A stretch of DNA of 64,000 bases, from the NCBI RefSeq assembly GCF_038622445.1, contig NZ_CP152019.1, positions 1,381,001 to 1,445,000 of the forward strand. The letters run 5' to 3'. Origin of the DNA: Sporosarcina sp. FSL K6-1522 (GTDB taxonomy: Bacteria > Bacillota > Bacilli > Bacillales_A > Planococcaceae). The notes below the pieces were generated by a model, which ran no database searches, was not told the origin of the DNA, and was given only the letters and a program-made list of their open reading frames with translations. Below, piece by piece: positions 54,117 through 64,000 of the stretch; the first letter of the stretch is position 1, and each line of letters opens with the position of its first letter. Made by a program: the position numbers and the translations under genes.

Positions 54117-55655
54117 TTAGCTAAATACTTTCTCTTTAAATTGTGCAAGTTTCTCAAGGGATGATTTGTCGACATCTGCATGTAAGCTGTTGCCGTGTGA
54201 GTCCATTGTAACGACAGCAGTGAAGTCTTCAACTCGTAAATGCCACATTGCTTCTGGAATTCCGAATTGAAGAAGATCGACGCCTTCAACCGCTTTGATG
54301 CAGTCTGCATAATATTGTGCAGCTCCACCGATTGCGTTCAAGTAGACGCCACCGTGTTCTTCAAGTGCCGCAAGTGTTTTCGGCCCCATGCCGCCTTTAC
54401 CGATGACAGCACGAATACCGAATTTTTTCATGATATCGCCTTGGTACGGCTCTTCACGAATAGAAGTTGTTGGACCTGCTGCTTTAATTTCATAGCCGCC
54501 ATCTTCTGTTTTAGCAACGACCGGACCGCAGTGATAAATGATATGCCCATTTAAGTCAACAGGTGCGTCGTTTTCAGAAAGGTGTTTATGAATGGCGTCG
54601 CGGCCTGTATACATACGACCGGAAATTTTGACAACGTCTCCGACTTTCAAATCACGAATTTGTTCTTCTGTGATTGGTGCAGTCAGTTCCACTGTACGAG
54701 CGGATTGCTGTTCCTCTTCTTTTTTGTCATCCTGTGCGAAAGCGATTTTTTCACCTTCGTTATAATGCCAGTTGGTAATTTCGCCGGATGTCACATCGAT
54801 ATCAACAGCCATGCGGCGGTATGCCCAACAGTTATAAGCGACAGACACAAAGAAGCTTGCTGGAAGACGGTGCATGACGCCTACTTTACAACCAAGAAGC
54901 GTTGCTTCGCCACCGAAGCCCATTGTGCCGATGCCAAGTTTGTTTGCTGATTCTAAAATATAAGCTTCAAGCTCTGCTAATTTTTCGTTCGGATTGACAT
55001 CGTCGACTTCACGGAAGAGTTGGTCTTTCGCCAATTCGTAACCAGAAGCACGGTCTCCACCGATTCCAACGCCGATGAAACCTGCTGAACACCCTTGTCC
55101 TTGTGCTTGATAGACGGAGTGTAAAACACATTTACGAATGCCATCAAGATCGCGTCCGGCGCGTCCAAGGCCTTCAAGTTCAGTAGGAAGGCTGTATTGG
55201 ATGTTTTTATTCTCACAGCCGCCACCTTTAAGGATTAGCTTCACTTCGATGTGATTTTGTTCCCATTGTTCGAATTTCACAACAGGCACACCATCGCCAA
55301 GGTTATCACCGCTGTTATCGCCTGTTAGGGAGTCAACGGAGTTTGGGCGTAGTTTTGTTTCTTTCGTTGCTTGGACAATCGCACGCTTAAGTGCTGCCTT
55401 GATTTCCAGTTGGTTTACGCCAACGGGTGTTTTGATTTTGAATGTCGGCATCCCTGTGTCCTGACAGATTGGGGACAATTTTTCGTCAGCCATGTTGATA
55501 TTTTGAGCGATTGTGTCAAGACTCATTGCTGCACGTGTGCCTGCGTCTTCTTGCTGTCTTGCTGCAAGGATCTTCCGGCGCACGTCTTTTGGAAGGTTTG
55601 TCGATGTTTCACAAATGAGGTCATACAAGCTTTTTTCAATTTGTTCTATGTACAT
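54117..55655 (-). CDS. fumA: class I fumarate hydratase (Fe-S)
   Basis: A 512-residue class I fumarase with alpha and beta parts fused. It interconverts fumarate and malate using a 4Fe-4S cluster. Seen: PICQDTGMPTFKIKTPVG (first cluster Cys), CSAGFIGVGIGGDRA (second), the GKGGMGPKTL beta-part segment and a C-terminal Cys near GGAAQYYADCIKAV. GGGGG precedes the ATG. Most Bacillus use class II fumarase, so this may be an additional, oxygen-sensitive form. Next to it sits a probable iron exporter. Confidence 0.92.
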   Translation of the reverse strand: MYIEQIEKSLYDLICETSTNLPKDVRRKILAARQQEDAGTRAAMSLDTIAQNINMADEKLSPICQDTGMPTFKIKTPVGVNQLEIKAALKRAIVQATKETKLRPNSVDSLTGDNSGDNLGDGVPVVKFEQWEQNHIEVKLILKGGGCENKNIQYSLPTELEGLGRAGRDLDGIRKCVLHSVYQAQGQGCSAGFIGVGIGGDRASGYELAKDQLFREVDDVNPNEKLAELEAYILESANKLGIGTMGFGGEATLLGCKVGVMHRLPASFFVSVAYNCWAYRRMAVDIDVTSGEITNWHYNEGEKIAFAQDDKKEEEQQSARTVELTAPITEEQIRDLKVGDVVKISGRMYTGRDAIHKHLSENDAPVDLNGHIIYHCGPVVAKTEDGGYEIKAAGPTTSIREEPYQGDIMKKFGIRAVIGKGGMGPKTLAALEEHGGVYLNAIGGAAQYYADCIKAVEGVDLLQFGIPEAMWHLRVEDFTAVVTMDSHGNSLHADVDKSSLEKLAQFKEKVFS

Positions 55656-55676
55656 TCTCAGTTACCCCCTATATAG

Positions 55677-55853
55677 TTAATTACTTGATTTAATTTTCTC
55701 TACTTGTTCTTCAAGCTCGTCGATCATACTAATGAGTCGGTCGATTTCTTGTAAGTCTGCTGTTTCTGGTTCAATTGTATCAAGTGTTTCGAGGAATTGA
55801 TGGAATCTGTTTTTTAATCCATCAACATGGTTGTTGTCTTGCGATTTATCCAA
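55677..55853 (-). CDS. SE1561-family small protein
   Basis: About 58 residues, acidic and helical (FLETLDTIEPETADLQEIDR). TTG 55853, seven bases after AGAGGTG, is the better start; a GTG three codons earlier overlaps the ribosome binding site. The size and pattern match small Firmicute proteins annotated as SE1561 family, function unknown. It precedes the fumarase gene by 20 bp and may share its transcript. Confidence 0.6.
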   Translation of the reverse strand: MDKSQDNNHVDGLKNRFHQFLETLDTIEPETADLQEIDRLISMIDELEEQVEKIKSSN

Positions 55854-55869
55854 TCGGTACACCTCTTTT

Positions 55870-56130
55870 CCATATTGTAATCGTAAACGAAAAAACGAAT
55901 AATTTCAACTTGACGTAGCAAGTTAAGCCTCCGGCGGATGTCACAAATTTTGTAAGGAATTTTAATGAAGGTAGTCTAAGTTCGCGACGTCCTGAAGGGT
56001 TCGATTCGCAACGACTGCATAACCTACAACCTGTAGGCCCCAAGTGCAATTCAAAATTTGAATAAAATTACTCCGAGGCGTAATTTCTGATGGAGCAAGC
56101 TGAACCTTTTAAAATAATTCGCTATTTAAC
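55870..56130. other. gene-free interval
   Basis: No gene found. It has GC-richer words (AAGCCTCCGGCGGATGTCAC at about 55922; CCGAGGCGTAATTTCTGA at about 56073) that look like ends of a degenerate dispersed repeat, but I see no second copy in this window. Confidence 0.4.
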
Positions 56131-56136
56131 TGAATC

Positions 56137-56165
56137 TTTACAATTAATAATCTATGTGATATGAT
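56137..56165 (+). promoter_or_regulatory. promoter of the MFS leader transcript
   Basis: TTTACA (56137-56142), 17 nt, TATGAT (56160-56165). Transcription would start near 56172, about 280 bp before the MFS gene. Confidence 0.65.
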
Positions 56166-56220
56166 ACATGTAATCAAACGAAAGGGAGGATGCAGAAGAA
56201 GGGATAGGACGAAGTGAATC

Positions 56221-56319
56221 ATGGGTAGAAGGAGGGGATTCGTAAGTGTCCACTGGCTAGATGCCAAGAGACGACTACGACTTATGTTAATAGAAGATGA
56301 GGAAATAATTTATACGTAA
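56221..56319 (+). CDS. possible leader peptide of the MFS gene
   Basis: A 32-codon frame, ATG 56221 to TAA 56317-56319, has the segment KRRLRLM (Arg18-Leu19-Arg20). Arg-x-Arg motifs make ribosomes stall in the presence of macrolides in leaders such as ermD. The stop codon touches the first base of the downstream terminator stem. The ribosome binding site is weak (GAAG), so translation is uncertain. Confidence 0.35.
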   Translation: MGRRRGFVSVHWLDAKRRLRLMLIEDEEIIYT

Positions 56320-56371
56320 AGGCTCAGCCGTATTCTGACAATCAGATATGGACTGGGCCTTTATAATTTTT
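56318..56371 (+). terminator. terminator in the MFS leader (attenuator candidate)
   Basis: An imperfect 21-bp stem (56318-56338 with 56342-56362) followed by TTATAATTTTT. It lies between the promoter at 56137 and the MFS gene at 56452, so readthrough is needed for expression from that promoter. Confidence 0.75.
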
Positions 56372-56451
56372 AGCTATTCCTCTTTTCCTTATGCTAAAAT
56401 CAATCAAATACGCCTTGATGTGTTTGCGCATAAGTAGGGAGAGTGGGCAGG

Positions 56452-57630
56452 ATGGACATGTTTACACAAATGGAGAAAAAACGGTTTTGGATACTTGTGA
56501 TTATTGTTTCGATTTCAGGATTTTCACAAGGAATGCTCTTGCCACTTATTTCGGCTATTTTTGAACGTGACGGTGTATCGAGTGCGTTAAATGGCTTGAA
56601 TGCAACGGGTTTATACATAGGAACACTTCTGGTCTCACCATTTATGGAAGCACCGCTGCGCCGGTTTGGGTATAAGCCAGTAATTATTGGCGGCGGCATA
56701 CTTGTTTTTTGTTCGTTATTGTTGTTTCCATTATGGAAAAGTGTTGTATTTTGGTACATACTGCGATTGCTAATTGGTATTGGGGATCATGCGCTACATT
56801 TTTCGACACAGACGTGGATTACAAGTTTTTCACCACAGCAACGGCTAGGACGTAATATTGCTATCTATGGATTATCGTTTGGTACGGGGTTTGCGGTCGG
56901 GCCGTTATTTGTTCCGCTCGTCAATTTTTTTGAAGGATTGCCGTTTATCGTTTCGGGGCTTCTTTGTATGCTTGCTTGGTCGCTCGTTTTTAAGTTGAAA
57001 AATGACTTTCCCGATGTGATGAAAGGGAATGTTGTGACAGAACGATTTGTCACACGCTTTAAAGCGACGTTTGTTGTCGCATGGCTCGCATTTCTTGGCC
57101 CATTTGGCTATGGTTTTCTGGAATCCTCTTTGAATGCCATGTATCCGGTATATGCGCTTAGAAATGGCATTGATTTGACGACTGTCTCGTTTATTCTCGT
57201 CGCTTTTTCTGTGGGAGGGATGGTGTCACAACTACCGTTAGGGATGCTGTCCGATCAGATTGGCAGACGGCGAGTGTTTTTAATCGCGCTTGGGGGAGGA
57301 GCGGCATCATTTGGGGTTGCCAGTGTGTTGGAGACGTCGACGGCGGCAGTATTGTCGTTATTTTTCGTAGCGGGTCTGTTCGTTGGCTCGATTTATTCGC
57401 TGGGCATCTCGTATATGTCTGAGTTGACACCGAAGCAGTTATTGCCGACAGGCAATTTGTTATGCGGCATCTTTTTTAGTATCGGTAGTTTGACGGGACC
57501 GTTTCTCGGCGGACTTTTTTTAGAATTTGAAGCGAGTTTTAGCTTTTTATTGCTCATTGCAATGTTTTTAGGGACGTTGTTCGTTGCATTACTCGTGGGA
57601 GGTACGAGGGCAACAAGTACGACGGCATAA
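56452..57630 (+). CDS. MFS transporter (YfkF-like drug exporter)
   Basis: A 392-residue protein with 12 TM helices. The A-motif-like loop between TM2 and TM3 (PFMEAPLRRFGYKP) and GMLSDQIGRRR between TM8 and TM9 are MFS hallmarks. Drug efflux is probable but unproven. ATG 56452 after GGGAGAG is preferred to GTG 56443. The attenuator-like leader suggests inducible expression. Confidence 0.87.
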   Translation: MDMFTQMEKKRFWILVIIVSISGFSQGMLLPLISAIFERDGVSSALNGLNATGLYIGTLLVSPFMEAPLRRFGYKPVIIGGGILVFCSLLLFPLWKSVVFWYILRLLIGIGDHALHFSTQTWITSFSPQQRLGRNIAIYGLSFGTGFAVGPLFVPLVNFFEGLPFIVSGLLCMLAWSLVFKLKNDFPDVMKGNVVTERFVTRFKATFVVAWLAFLGPFGYGFLESSLNAMYPVYALRNGIDLTTVSFILVAFSVGGMVSQLPLGMLSDQIGRRRVFLIALGGGAASFGVASVLETSTAAVLSLFFVAGLFVGSIYSLGISYMSELTPKQLLPTGNLLCGIFFSIGSLTGPFLGGLFLEFEASFSFLLLIAMFLGTLFVALLVGGTRATSTTA

Positions 57631-57644
57631 GAAAAATTAAAAAG

Positions 57645-57684
57645 AAGGGGCTACCTAACTGTATTGACCGATAGGTAGCCCCTT
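57645..57684. terminator. bidirectional terminator between MFS gene and pdaA
   Basis: A 13-bp stem, AAGGGGCTACCTA with TAGGTAGCCCCTT, between convergent genes. Confidence 0.88.
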
Positions 57685-57687
57685 TGT

Positions 57688-58491
57688 TCATCTAATATCA
57701 GAGTTGATGTTTTCGTATTCCATGACAAGATCATCCAGTGAAGCGAATGTGTAGCCGGCTTTTTTAGCATCACGGATAAAATCGGGTAGTGCTTGTGCGT
57801 TATCAGGAGAGACAGTGTGCATTAAAATGACAGCGCCTGGATGGAGTTGGTTCATTAATTCATTGTAAGCGAAATCGCGTCCTTTTGGCTTATCCGCATG
57901 CCAATCAATGAAAGCAACCGACCAAAAAATATGGCGGTAACCAAGTTCGTTTCCTTTGGCCAGCACGTTGTCATTAAAGACGCCAGCAGGTGGTCGTGTA
58001 TAGATTGTCCGTTCCACTCCGGTTAGTTCCTTTAATAGCTTATCGAATTTAGTCCATTCATCTTCCATCCCTTTGTCGGATAGTGTGGTCAAATTCGGGT
58101 GATCATAGGAATGATTGCCGATGTTGTGACCATCTTTAATCATTCGTTTGACGAGTGGTGTGGCGCTTTTTAGATAATGGCCTGTGAGAAAGAAGGTAGC
58201 CGGCGCATTCTCTTTTTTCAAAGTATCTAAAATGCTTTCGGTATGGCCATTTTCGTAGCCATTATCGAATGTTAAATAAGCAATTTTTTCATCGGGCTTC
58301 CCTTTGTAAATCGCTCCGTATTTATCGAGCATAGTATTGAGCGCAGCACCTGCATCTGGTGGAACACCGTCTGTAGCTTTTTTAAATCCCCAATGGAATT
58401 CTTCTGCAGTCGCAGAAAATGGGTTGAAGAGAAGCCCCGCCAGTACGATGAAGGTAGCCATTATCATACCGGGGCCATGCCGTTTGATCAT
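57688..58491 (-). CDS. pdaA: N-acetylmuramic acid deacetylase, spore cortex (PdaA)
   Basis: A 267-residue CE4 polysaccharide deacetylase with a signal peptide (about 1-28). Metal motifs LTFDNGYENG and HSYDHPN, plus the TRPPAG and LMHTVS segments. In Bacillus PdaA makes the muramic delta-lactam of the spore cortex, needed for germination. GGAGGGTG precedes the ATG. This gene alone is good evidence of an endospore former. Confidence 0.92.
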   Translation of the reverse strand: MIKRHGPGMIMATFIVLAGLLFNPFSATAEEFHWGFKKATDGVPPDAGAALNTMLDKYGAIYKGKPDEKIAYLTFDNGYENGHTESILDTLKKENAPATFFLTGHYLKSATPLVKRMIKDGHNIGNHSYDHPNLTTLSDKGMEDEWTKFDKLLKELTGVERTIYTRPPAGVFNDNVLAKGNELGYRHIFWSVAFIDWHADKPKGRDFAYNELMNQLHPGAVILMHTVSPDNAQALPDFIRDAKKAGYTFASLDDLVMEYENINSDIR

Positions 58492-58539
58492 AAAAAATGC
58501 ACCCTCCCTTTTTCGGTAGGATGCGTAAGTTATGGCGAA

Positions 58540-59433
58540 CTATACGTTGTCTTTTAGGATGTCCTGCAATGCCTGCTCTAAATGAGGAAAGTTGAAAACG
58601 AATCCGTTTGCGAGTAATTTCTCAGGTAGGACATGCTGCCCTTCGAGAACGAGTGCACTTTTTTTGCCAAGTGCTATTTTCATGATAAATGAAGGGACGG
58701 GAAACCAATGCGGACGATGCATGACGGAGCCGATGGTTTTGCCGAAATCGTCCATTTGCTTCGGAAATGGCGCAGTCGTATTGACGGGATCTTGTAAATT
58801 GTCATTTTCGATGGCAAAGGCAATTGCTCGTGCGACATCTTCTACATGCACCCAGGATAACCACTGTCTTCCTGAACCAACCTTCCCGCCAGCAAATAGT
58901 TTATAGGGCAAAATCATTGGTGGTAAAGCACCGCCGCCCTTTCCAAGAATGACGCCGAAGCGCATACAAACAGATCGCACGCCTTCAGCCGTGACAGACG
59001 CAGCTTTTTGCTCCCAGTGATTGACCGTTCGGCCAAGAAAATCATCGGCGATTGCTGTTGAAGCTTCTGTGTAGATGATGCTTTCCGATGCGGGATAAAT
59101 ACCAATCGCACTGGCATTGACAAGAACGGCAGGCTTGTGTGGTAAAGCTGAAATGATTCGTAGCAATTCATCGGTTGCTGTCATGCGACTGTCATAAATT
59201 TGTTTCTGATGCTCAGTGGACCAGCGTCCATCATTGATGGAGACACCTGCGAGATTGATAAAGGCATCGACCTTGCCAAGCATTTTCTCAGGTGTAGTGC
59301 CTTCGGTTAACCACTGAATCGCTCCGTTTTTAGCGCATCTCGATAAAACGACAACTTCATGTCCAGCTTGCAACAAGACCTCTGTTAATTTTTGTCCGAC
59401 AAAACCGGAACCACCTGCAATAACAATTTTCAT
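58540..59433 (-). CDS. TIGR01777 family epimerase (YfhF-like)
   Basis: A 297-residue extended SDR: NAD motif GGSGFVGQKLTEVL, NLAGVSINDGRW, NASAIGIYP and a C-terminal DUF1731-like part (VLEGQHVLPEKLLANGF). Substrate unknown. GGAGG lies before the ATG. It is divergent from recX, an arrangement shared with Bacillus yfhF-recX. Confidence 0.9.
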   Translation of the reverse strand: MKIVIAGGSGFVGQKLTEVLLQAGHEVVVLSRCAKNGAIQWLTEGTTPEKMLGKVDAFINLAGVSINDGRWSTEHQKQIYDSRMTATDELLRIISALPHKPAVLVNASAIGIYPASESIIYTEASTAIADDFLGRTVNHWEQKAASVTAEGVRSVCMRFGVILGKGGGALPPMILPYKLFAGGKVGSGRQWLSWVHVEDVARAIAFAIENDNLQDPVNTTAPFPKQMDDFGKTIGSVMHRPHWFPVPSFIMKIALGKKSALVLEGQHVLPEKLLANGFVFNFPHLEQALQDILKDNV

Positions 59434-59511
59434 CCTATGACCTCCAATCGATTAAGCTGAACCTGAACGATAGAACATGTATACTAGTAGAAAGCAGGGA
59501 GGATTGCTAAA

Positions 59512-60324
59512 ATGCCTGTCATTACGAAGATATCACAACAGAAAAAAGATCACGAACGATATAACATTTTTCTTGATGAAAAGTATGCATACAGTGTCCA
59601 TGAGTCTATCCTTGTTAAATTTGGATTAACAAAAGGGATGACAGTAGAAGACTGGTCGATTGACGACATGGTTTATGAAGACGAAATTCGCAAAGCCTTT
59701 AACCGAGCGCTCCACTACTTAGGTTTCAGAATGCGCAGCGAGTTTGAAGTGAAGAAAAAATTACTAGATGCAGGGTACGGTGAAGCGATCGTACTCGAAG
59801 CAATTGTGAAATTGAAGAATCTTGGTTTTTTGAACGACGAGACTTTTTCAGAAGCGCTACTACAAACGCACAAGAATTCGTCAAGTAAAGGACCGAGAGC
59901 GATTCAGCAAGAAATGCATAAAAAAGGGATCGGGAAGGAGTTGCAAGACAAAGTGCTTGAATCTTATTCGGAAGATGAACAGCTACAAATTGCAACGAAG
60001 CTTGCAGAAAAGGCGGCAAATGCCAATCGTTCTGTGGCTCCCGCACAATTGAAGCAAAAAATTCAAAATGCCTTGCTACGTAAAGGCTATTCATTTGATA
60101 TTATTAAACAGGCGCTTGAAAATATTGATTTTGAGAGAGAAGAGGATGAATGGACAGGTATTACAGAGTCCATTGGTGAAAAAGCATGGCGTCGCTATAG
60201 TACAAAATTTAGTGGGCGCAACTTGCATAACCGAGTGAAGCAAGCGATGTATCAAAAAGGGATTCCGTTTGAGCGAATCGATGCATTTATCGACAAGAAG
60301 GAGAATGAAGACGATGGAGAATGA
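59512..60324 (+). CDS. recX: recombination regulator RecX
   Basis: A 270-residue RecX made of repeated three-helix units (RKAFNRALHYLGFRMRSEFEV, LKNLGFLNDETF, RKGYSFDIIKQAL). It modulates RecA filaments. GGGAGG precedes the ATG. Bacillus-type long RecX (about 260 residues) rather than the short enterobacterial form. Its 3' end overlaps yfhH by 11 bp. Confidence 0.93.
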   Translation: MPVITKISQQKKDHERYNIFLDEKYAYSVHESILVKFGLTKGMTVEDWSIDDMVYEDEIRKAFNRALHYLGFRMRSEFEVKKKLLDAGYGEAIVLEAIVKLKNLGFLNDETFSEALLQTHKNSSSKGPRAIQQEMHKKGIGKELQDKVLESYSEDEQLQIATKLAEKAANANRSVAPAQLKQKIQNALLRKGYSFDIIKQALENIDFEREEDEWTGITESIGEKAWRRYSTKFSGRNLHNRVKQAMYQKGIPFERIDAFIDKKENEDDGE

Positions 60325-60646
60325 CAAAAAATATAGTGCTATGACCGAGCATGAATTACGTGCAGAAATCGGAAGAATTATGGAGAAAGCACGTAAAGCA
60401 GAGCAGATGGGCATGGTTAGTGAGTATGCGGTATACCAACGTAAAGCGGTTATGGCGCAATCTTTTTTAATTGATCCACAGACGATTCAAAAGGATGAAA
60501 TCTATCGCATTGACGGCGATGACGGTGTGTTTTTCCGTGTAGATTATTTGAAAGGCCGATTTGCATGGGGCTATCGTTTAGGTGGCGATCTTGCAATCGA
60601 AGCGTTGCCAATTGCGATGTTAAAGGCCGTGAAGGAAGGGAAGTAA
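60314..60646 (+). CDS. yfhH: YfhH family protein (DUF1811)
   Basis: A 110-residue cytoplasmic protein (RAEIGRIMEKARKAEQMGM, FFRVDYLKGRFAWGYR). It matches Bacillus YfhH in size, pattern and position after recX. AAGGAG at 60298-60303 points to ATG 60314; ATG 60305 is too close to it. Function unknown. Confidence 0.87.
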   Translation: MENDKKYSAMTEHELRAEIGRIMEKARKAEQMGMVSEYAVYQRKAVMAQSFLIDPQTIQKDEIYRIDGDDGVFFRVDYLKGRFAWGYRLGGDLAIEALPIAMLKAVKEGK

Positions 60647-60666
60647 TTCATACTTCTTTTGTGCTA

Positions 60667-60716
60667 AAAAAGCCCCAAGTTCTAAACAATGTTTCATTGT
60701 CCAGGGCTTGGGGTCT
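60667..60716 (+). terminator. terminator of recX-yfhH
   Basis: AGCCCCAAG ... CTTGGGGT encloses a second hairpin ACAATG-tt-CATTGT. The T-run is imperfect. Confidence 0.65.
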
Positions 60717-60730
60717 TGTGTATTTCTTAT

Positions 60731-60855
60731 TGTCCAGGCTTCGAGCGCCAAATGCTCGGGTCATAAGTCAGTCCAGCTATGTGGCAAAGAACGCCGCGTC
60801 GCCGGTCTGTCTTATGCCTGTCGCATCTGAGCAGGCGCTCTGCACTTTTTTTAGG
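60731..60855. repeat. dispersed foldback element, second long copy
   Basis: GAGCGCC ... TGCTC ... CATAAG on the left pairs with CTTATG ... GAGCA ... GGCGCTC on the right. Same plan and end words (CCAGGCTTC-GAGCGC, CAGGCGCT) as the element at 25634-25870. Confidence 0.6.
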
Positions 60856-61834
60856 AATTCGGAGCGAAGTTTAATTTTTTCTGTAGCTTGTCCTCAGAGA
60901 AAATCCATCCTGTATAGGAGTTTACGATGTTCAAATCTTGGTCGACATGTGCAACGGCGACGAAGGGATAGTATCCTTTGCTTCGATAGCGAAGATCGAT
61001 GAGCCGAACTTCGCACAGGTCACCAATCGTTGTGATGGACCATCTGTAAATAGGCGAAAAGGATACGAACGCTTCAATATTTGGGTCGCTCATTGCCACA
61101 TCAATTTCCGGTGATTTGGGCATAGGTTCTCGCTCGAATCGATCGTAAATATTCACGGACCGGCCGTATGCACGTCCGACGTAGTGATAGTTGTCAGAAG
61201 ATGCGGCGACGCGCCATTGGAAAAAGCGCATGGTCGGTGCGATGATAATTTCTGTAGCATCGGGAACCGTATTTAACACGGCATGTTTGACTGCTGCCTT
61301 GATCGCAAAGCGCAATAGGTAATACATGAAGATAATGGCATACATCGTTAAAAAGGTAATGATTGGACTTGCACCAATAAACCATATGAGTAGCGCGATG
61401 ATATGCATAGTGAAAATAATCGGGTCGAATGTATTGATGACACCAATCGCCACCCATTTATTGGAGAAAGGGCGCAAGGCTTGCGTGCCATAGGAATTGA
61501 AAATATCAACGAACACATGGAGAAAGACGGCAAGGAAGGTCCATGCCCATAAGTGAATAAAGTTCGCTTCAGGTACGATAAACGATAGCAGTATCGTAAT
61601 GATAAGTGGCCATAGTAAGACTGCTGGGACTGAGTGTGTAATACCACGGTGATGTCGAATATAGACGGCGTTATTCCGTAATTTCAAGATGGTGTCAACG
61701 TCTGGGATGAGTGAACCAATTAGAACGCCGGCAGCGACAGCGCTTAAAGTTGCGGTATCCGTTGCGACAACGGGATCTGCAACCGCAAGTCCGCCAATTG
61801 CGACGCCCATAACAATATGTGTTCCAGTATCCAA
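60851..61834 (-). CDS. yfhP: YfhP-like metal-dependent hydrolase (DUF457 membrane protein)
   Basis: A 327-residue protein with several TM helices. The N-terminal MDTGTHIVMGVAIGGLA, HRGITHSVPAV and FLHVFVDIFNSYGTQ segments are those of the YdjM/YfhP group, which carries His/Asp metal-site motifs. Role unknown; in Bacillus it is next to mutY as here. TTG 61834 follows AAAAGGAGTG. Confidence 0.88.
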   Translation of the reverse strand: MDTGTHIVMGVAIGGLAVADPVVATDTATLSAVAAGVLIGSLIPDVDTILKLRNNAVYIRHHRGITHSVPAVLLWPLIITILLSFIVPEANFIHLWAWTFLAVFLHVFVDIFNSYGTQALRPFSNKWVAIGVINTFDPIIFTMHIIALLIWFIGASPIITFLTMYAIIFMYYLLRFAIKAAVKHAVLNTVPDATEIIIAPTMRFFQWRVAASSDNYHYVGRAYGRSVNIYDRFEREPMPKSPEIDVAMSDPNIEAFVSFSPIYRWSITTIGDLCEVRLIDLRYRSKGYYPFVAVAHVDQDLNIVNSYTGWIFSEDKLQKKLNFAPNS

Positions 61835-61880
61835 ATCATCACTCCTTTTGCCTGTATTGGCATTGGGTGTATCTGTTGCA

Positions 61881-61912
61881 TATCCAGGCTTCAGCGCTTG
61901 CGCTTTTCTTTA
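61881..61912. repeat. short end-only copy of the dispersed foldback element
   Basis: TATCCAGGCTTCAGCGCTTGCGCTTTTC has the left and right end words of the elements at 25634 and 60731 fused together, as if the interior had been deleted. Confidence 0.5.
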
Positions 61913-61969
61913 TTATATACCTATACCCTTGTTCGTTCGACAATAAGCATATGTGATTGGGAGGAAATA

Positions 61970-63776
<1,807 letters not shown>

Positions 63777-63798
63777 AAATTACCAATGGATAAATCGT

Positions 63799-63825
63799 GT
63801 CCTTCTTGCACATGTTAAGAAGGAC
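63799..63825 (+). other. hairpin in the sspE leader
   Basis: GTCCTTCTT (63799-63807) pairs perfectly with AAGAAGGAC (63817-63825) and ends exactly where the Shine-Dalgarno GGAGGTG begins. No T-run. It may stabilise the long-lived spore mRNA or end the fabL transcript. Confidence 0.6.
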
Positions 63826-63839
63826 GGAGGTGAATATCC

Positions 63840-64000
63840 ATGACCAACAATAACAACCCGAATCAAACGAATGCGAACAAAGTGAGGAAACAAAATCAGC
63901 AATCGCAGCAAAACCAAACGTATACTCCGATGGCTGAAGAGTTTGCATCTGAAACAGATGTAAACGAAGTTCGTAAACAAAACCAACAATCTGAAGCGAA
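63840..64000 (+). CDS. sspE: gamma-type small acid-soluble spore protein SspE (partial, runs off the end)
   Basis: ATG 63840 after GGAGGTG. The 53 visible residues are very rich in Asn and Gln, with the repeat KVRKQNQQS ... EVRKQNQQS and the segment EEFASETD, which is like the GPR-protease site of gamma SASPs. It is a spore amino-acid store degraded in germination. The 3' end lies beyond the window. Transcription is expected from a forespore sigma-G promoter, which I could not place with confidence. Confidence 0.92.
   Translation, partial: MTNNNNPNQTNANKVRKQNQQSQQNQTYTPMAEEFASETDVNEVRKQNQQSEA

Noticed and set aside
61817..61969. N-terminal extension of MutY from the upstream ATG
   Set aside because: The extension covers a dispersed repeat and the yfhP start region, has no ribosome binding site, and GGAGG precedes ATG 61970.

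Overview
This 64 kb window is chromosomal DNA of a low-GC, motile, endospore-forming Gram-positive bacterium of the Bacillales, most likely Planococcaceae (Sporosarcina-like). The evidence is a gamma-type spore protein (sspE), the spore-cortex deacetylase pdaA, the recX-yfhH-yfhP-mutY-fabL-sspE order known from Bacillus, an LPXTG adhesin with its own sortase, and a three-gene set that fits an A4-type (L-Lys to D-Asp/D-Glu) peptidoglycan bridge. I see no rRNA, tRNA, CRISPR array, phage or complete insertion sequence.

Layout. 1-4.5 kb: tryptophan-to-anthranilate operon kynU-kynA-NSS transporter-kynB behind a palindromic operator. 4.7-7.9 kb: a short FtsH-like membrane protease and a membrane diguanylate cyclase. 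8-16.2 kb: two Rpn-type nuclease loci, both with in-frame stops in the C-terminal tail and an internal ribosome binding site, flanking a sulfur block (cystine-type ABC transporter, acyl-CoA-dehydrogenase-fold flavoprotein, and an FMN reductase behind a SAM riboswitch). 16.3-23.3 kb: an orphan response regulator with a BTAD domain, a class D-like sortase and a 1589-residue LPXTG surface protein. 23.3-34.4 kb: a sigma-54 activator (CBS-CBS-PAS-PAS-AAA-HTH) divergent from a seven-gene acyl-CoA catabolic operon with a clear -24/-12 promoter. 34.5-39 kb: a lone SDR, then ATP-grasp ligase, FemX-like transferase and Asp/Glu racemase. 39-48.9 kb: RNA helicase, methionine aminopeptidase, small membrane proteins, a TPP riboswitch with thiT, a GNAT enzyme with a structured leader, carbonic anhydrase, aminopeptidase, motAB. 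48.9-57.7 kb: alanine symporter, YihY protein, P1B-4 metal ATPase, class I fumarase, and an MFS exporter whose leader has a short ORF running into a terminator. 57.7-64 kb: pdaA and the recX-to-sspE block.

The genes fall into short transcription units separated by clear hairpin terminators. The most unusual material is (a) the Rpn loci with internal start sites, a duplicated C-terminal cassette and conserved reading frame beyond stops, (b) the ligase/FemX/racemase cluster, (c) the 21-bp repeat array encoding heptads, and (d) several structured leaders that match no family I recognise. Base-level positions were counted by hand and may be off by one or two in places.
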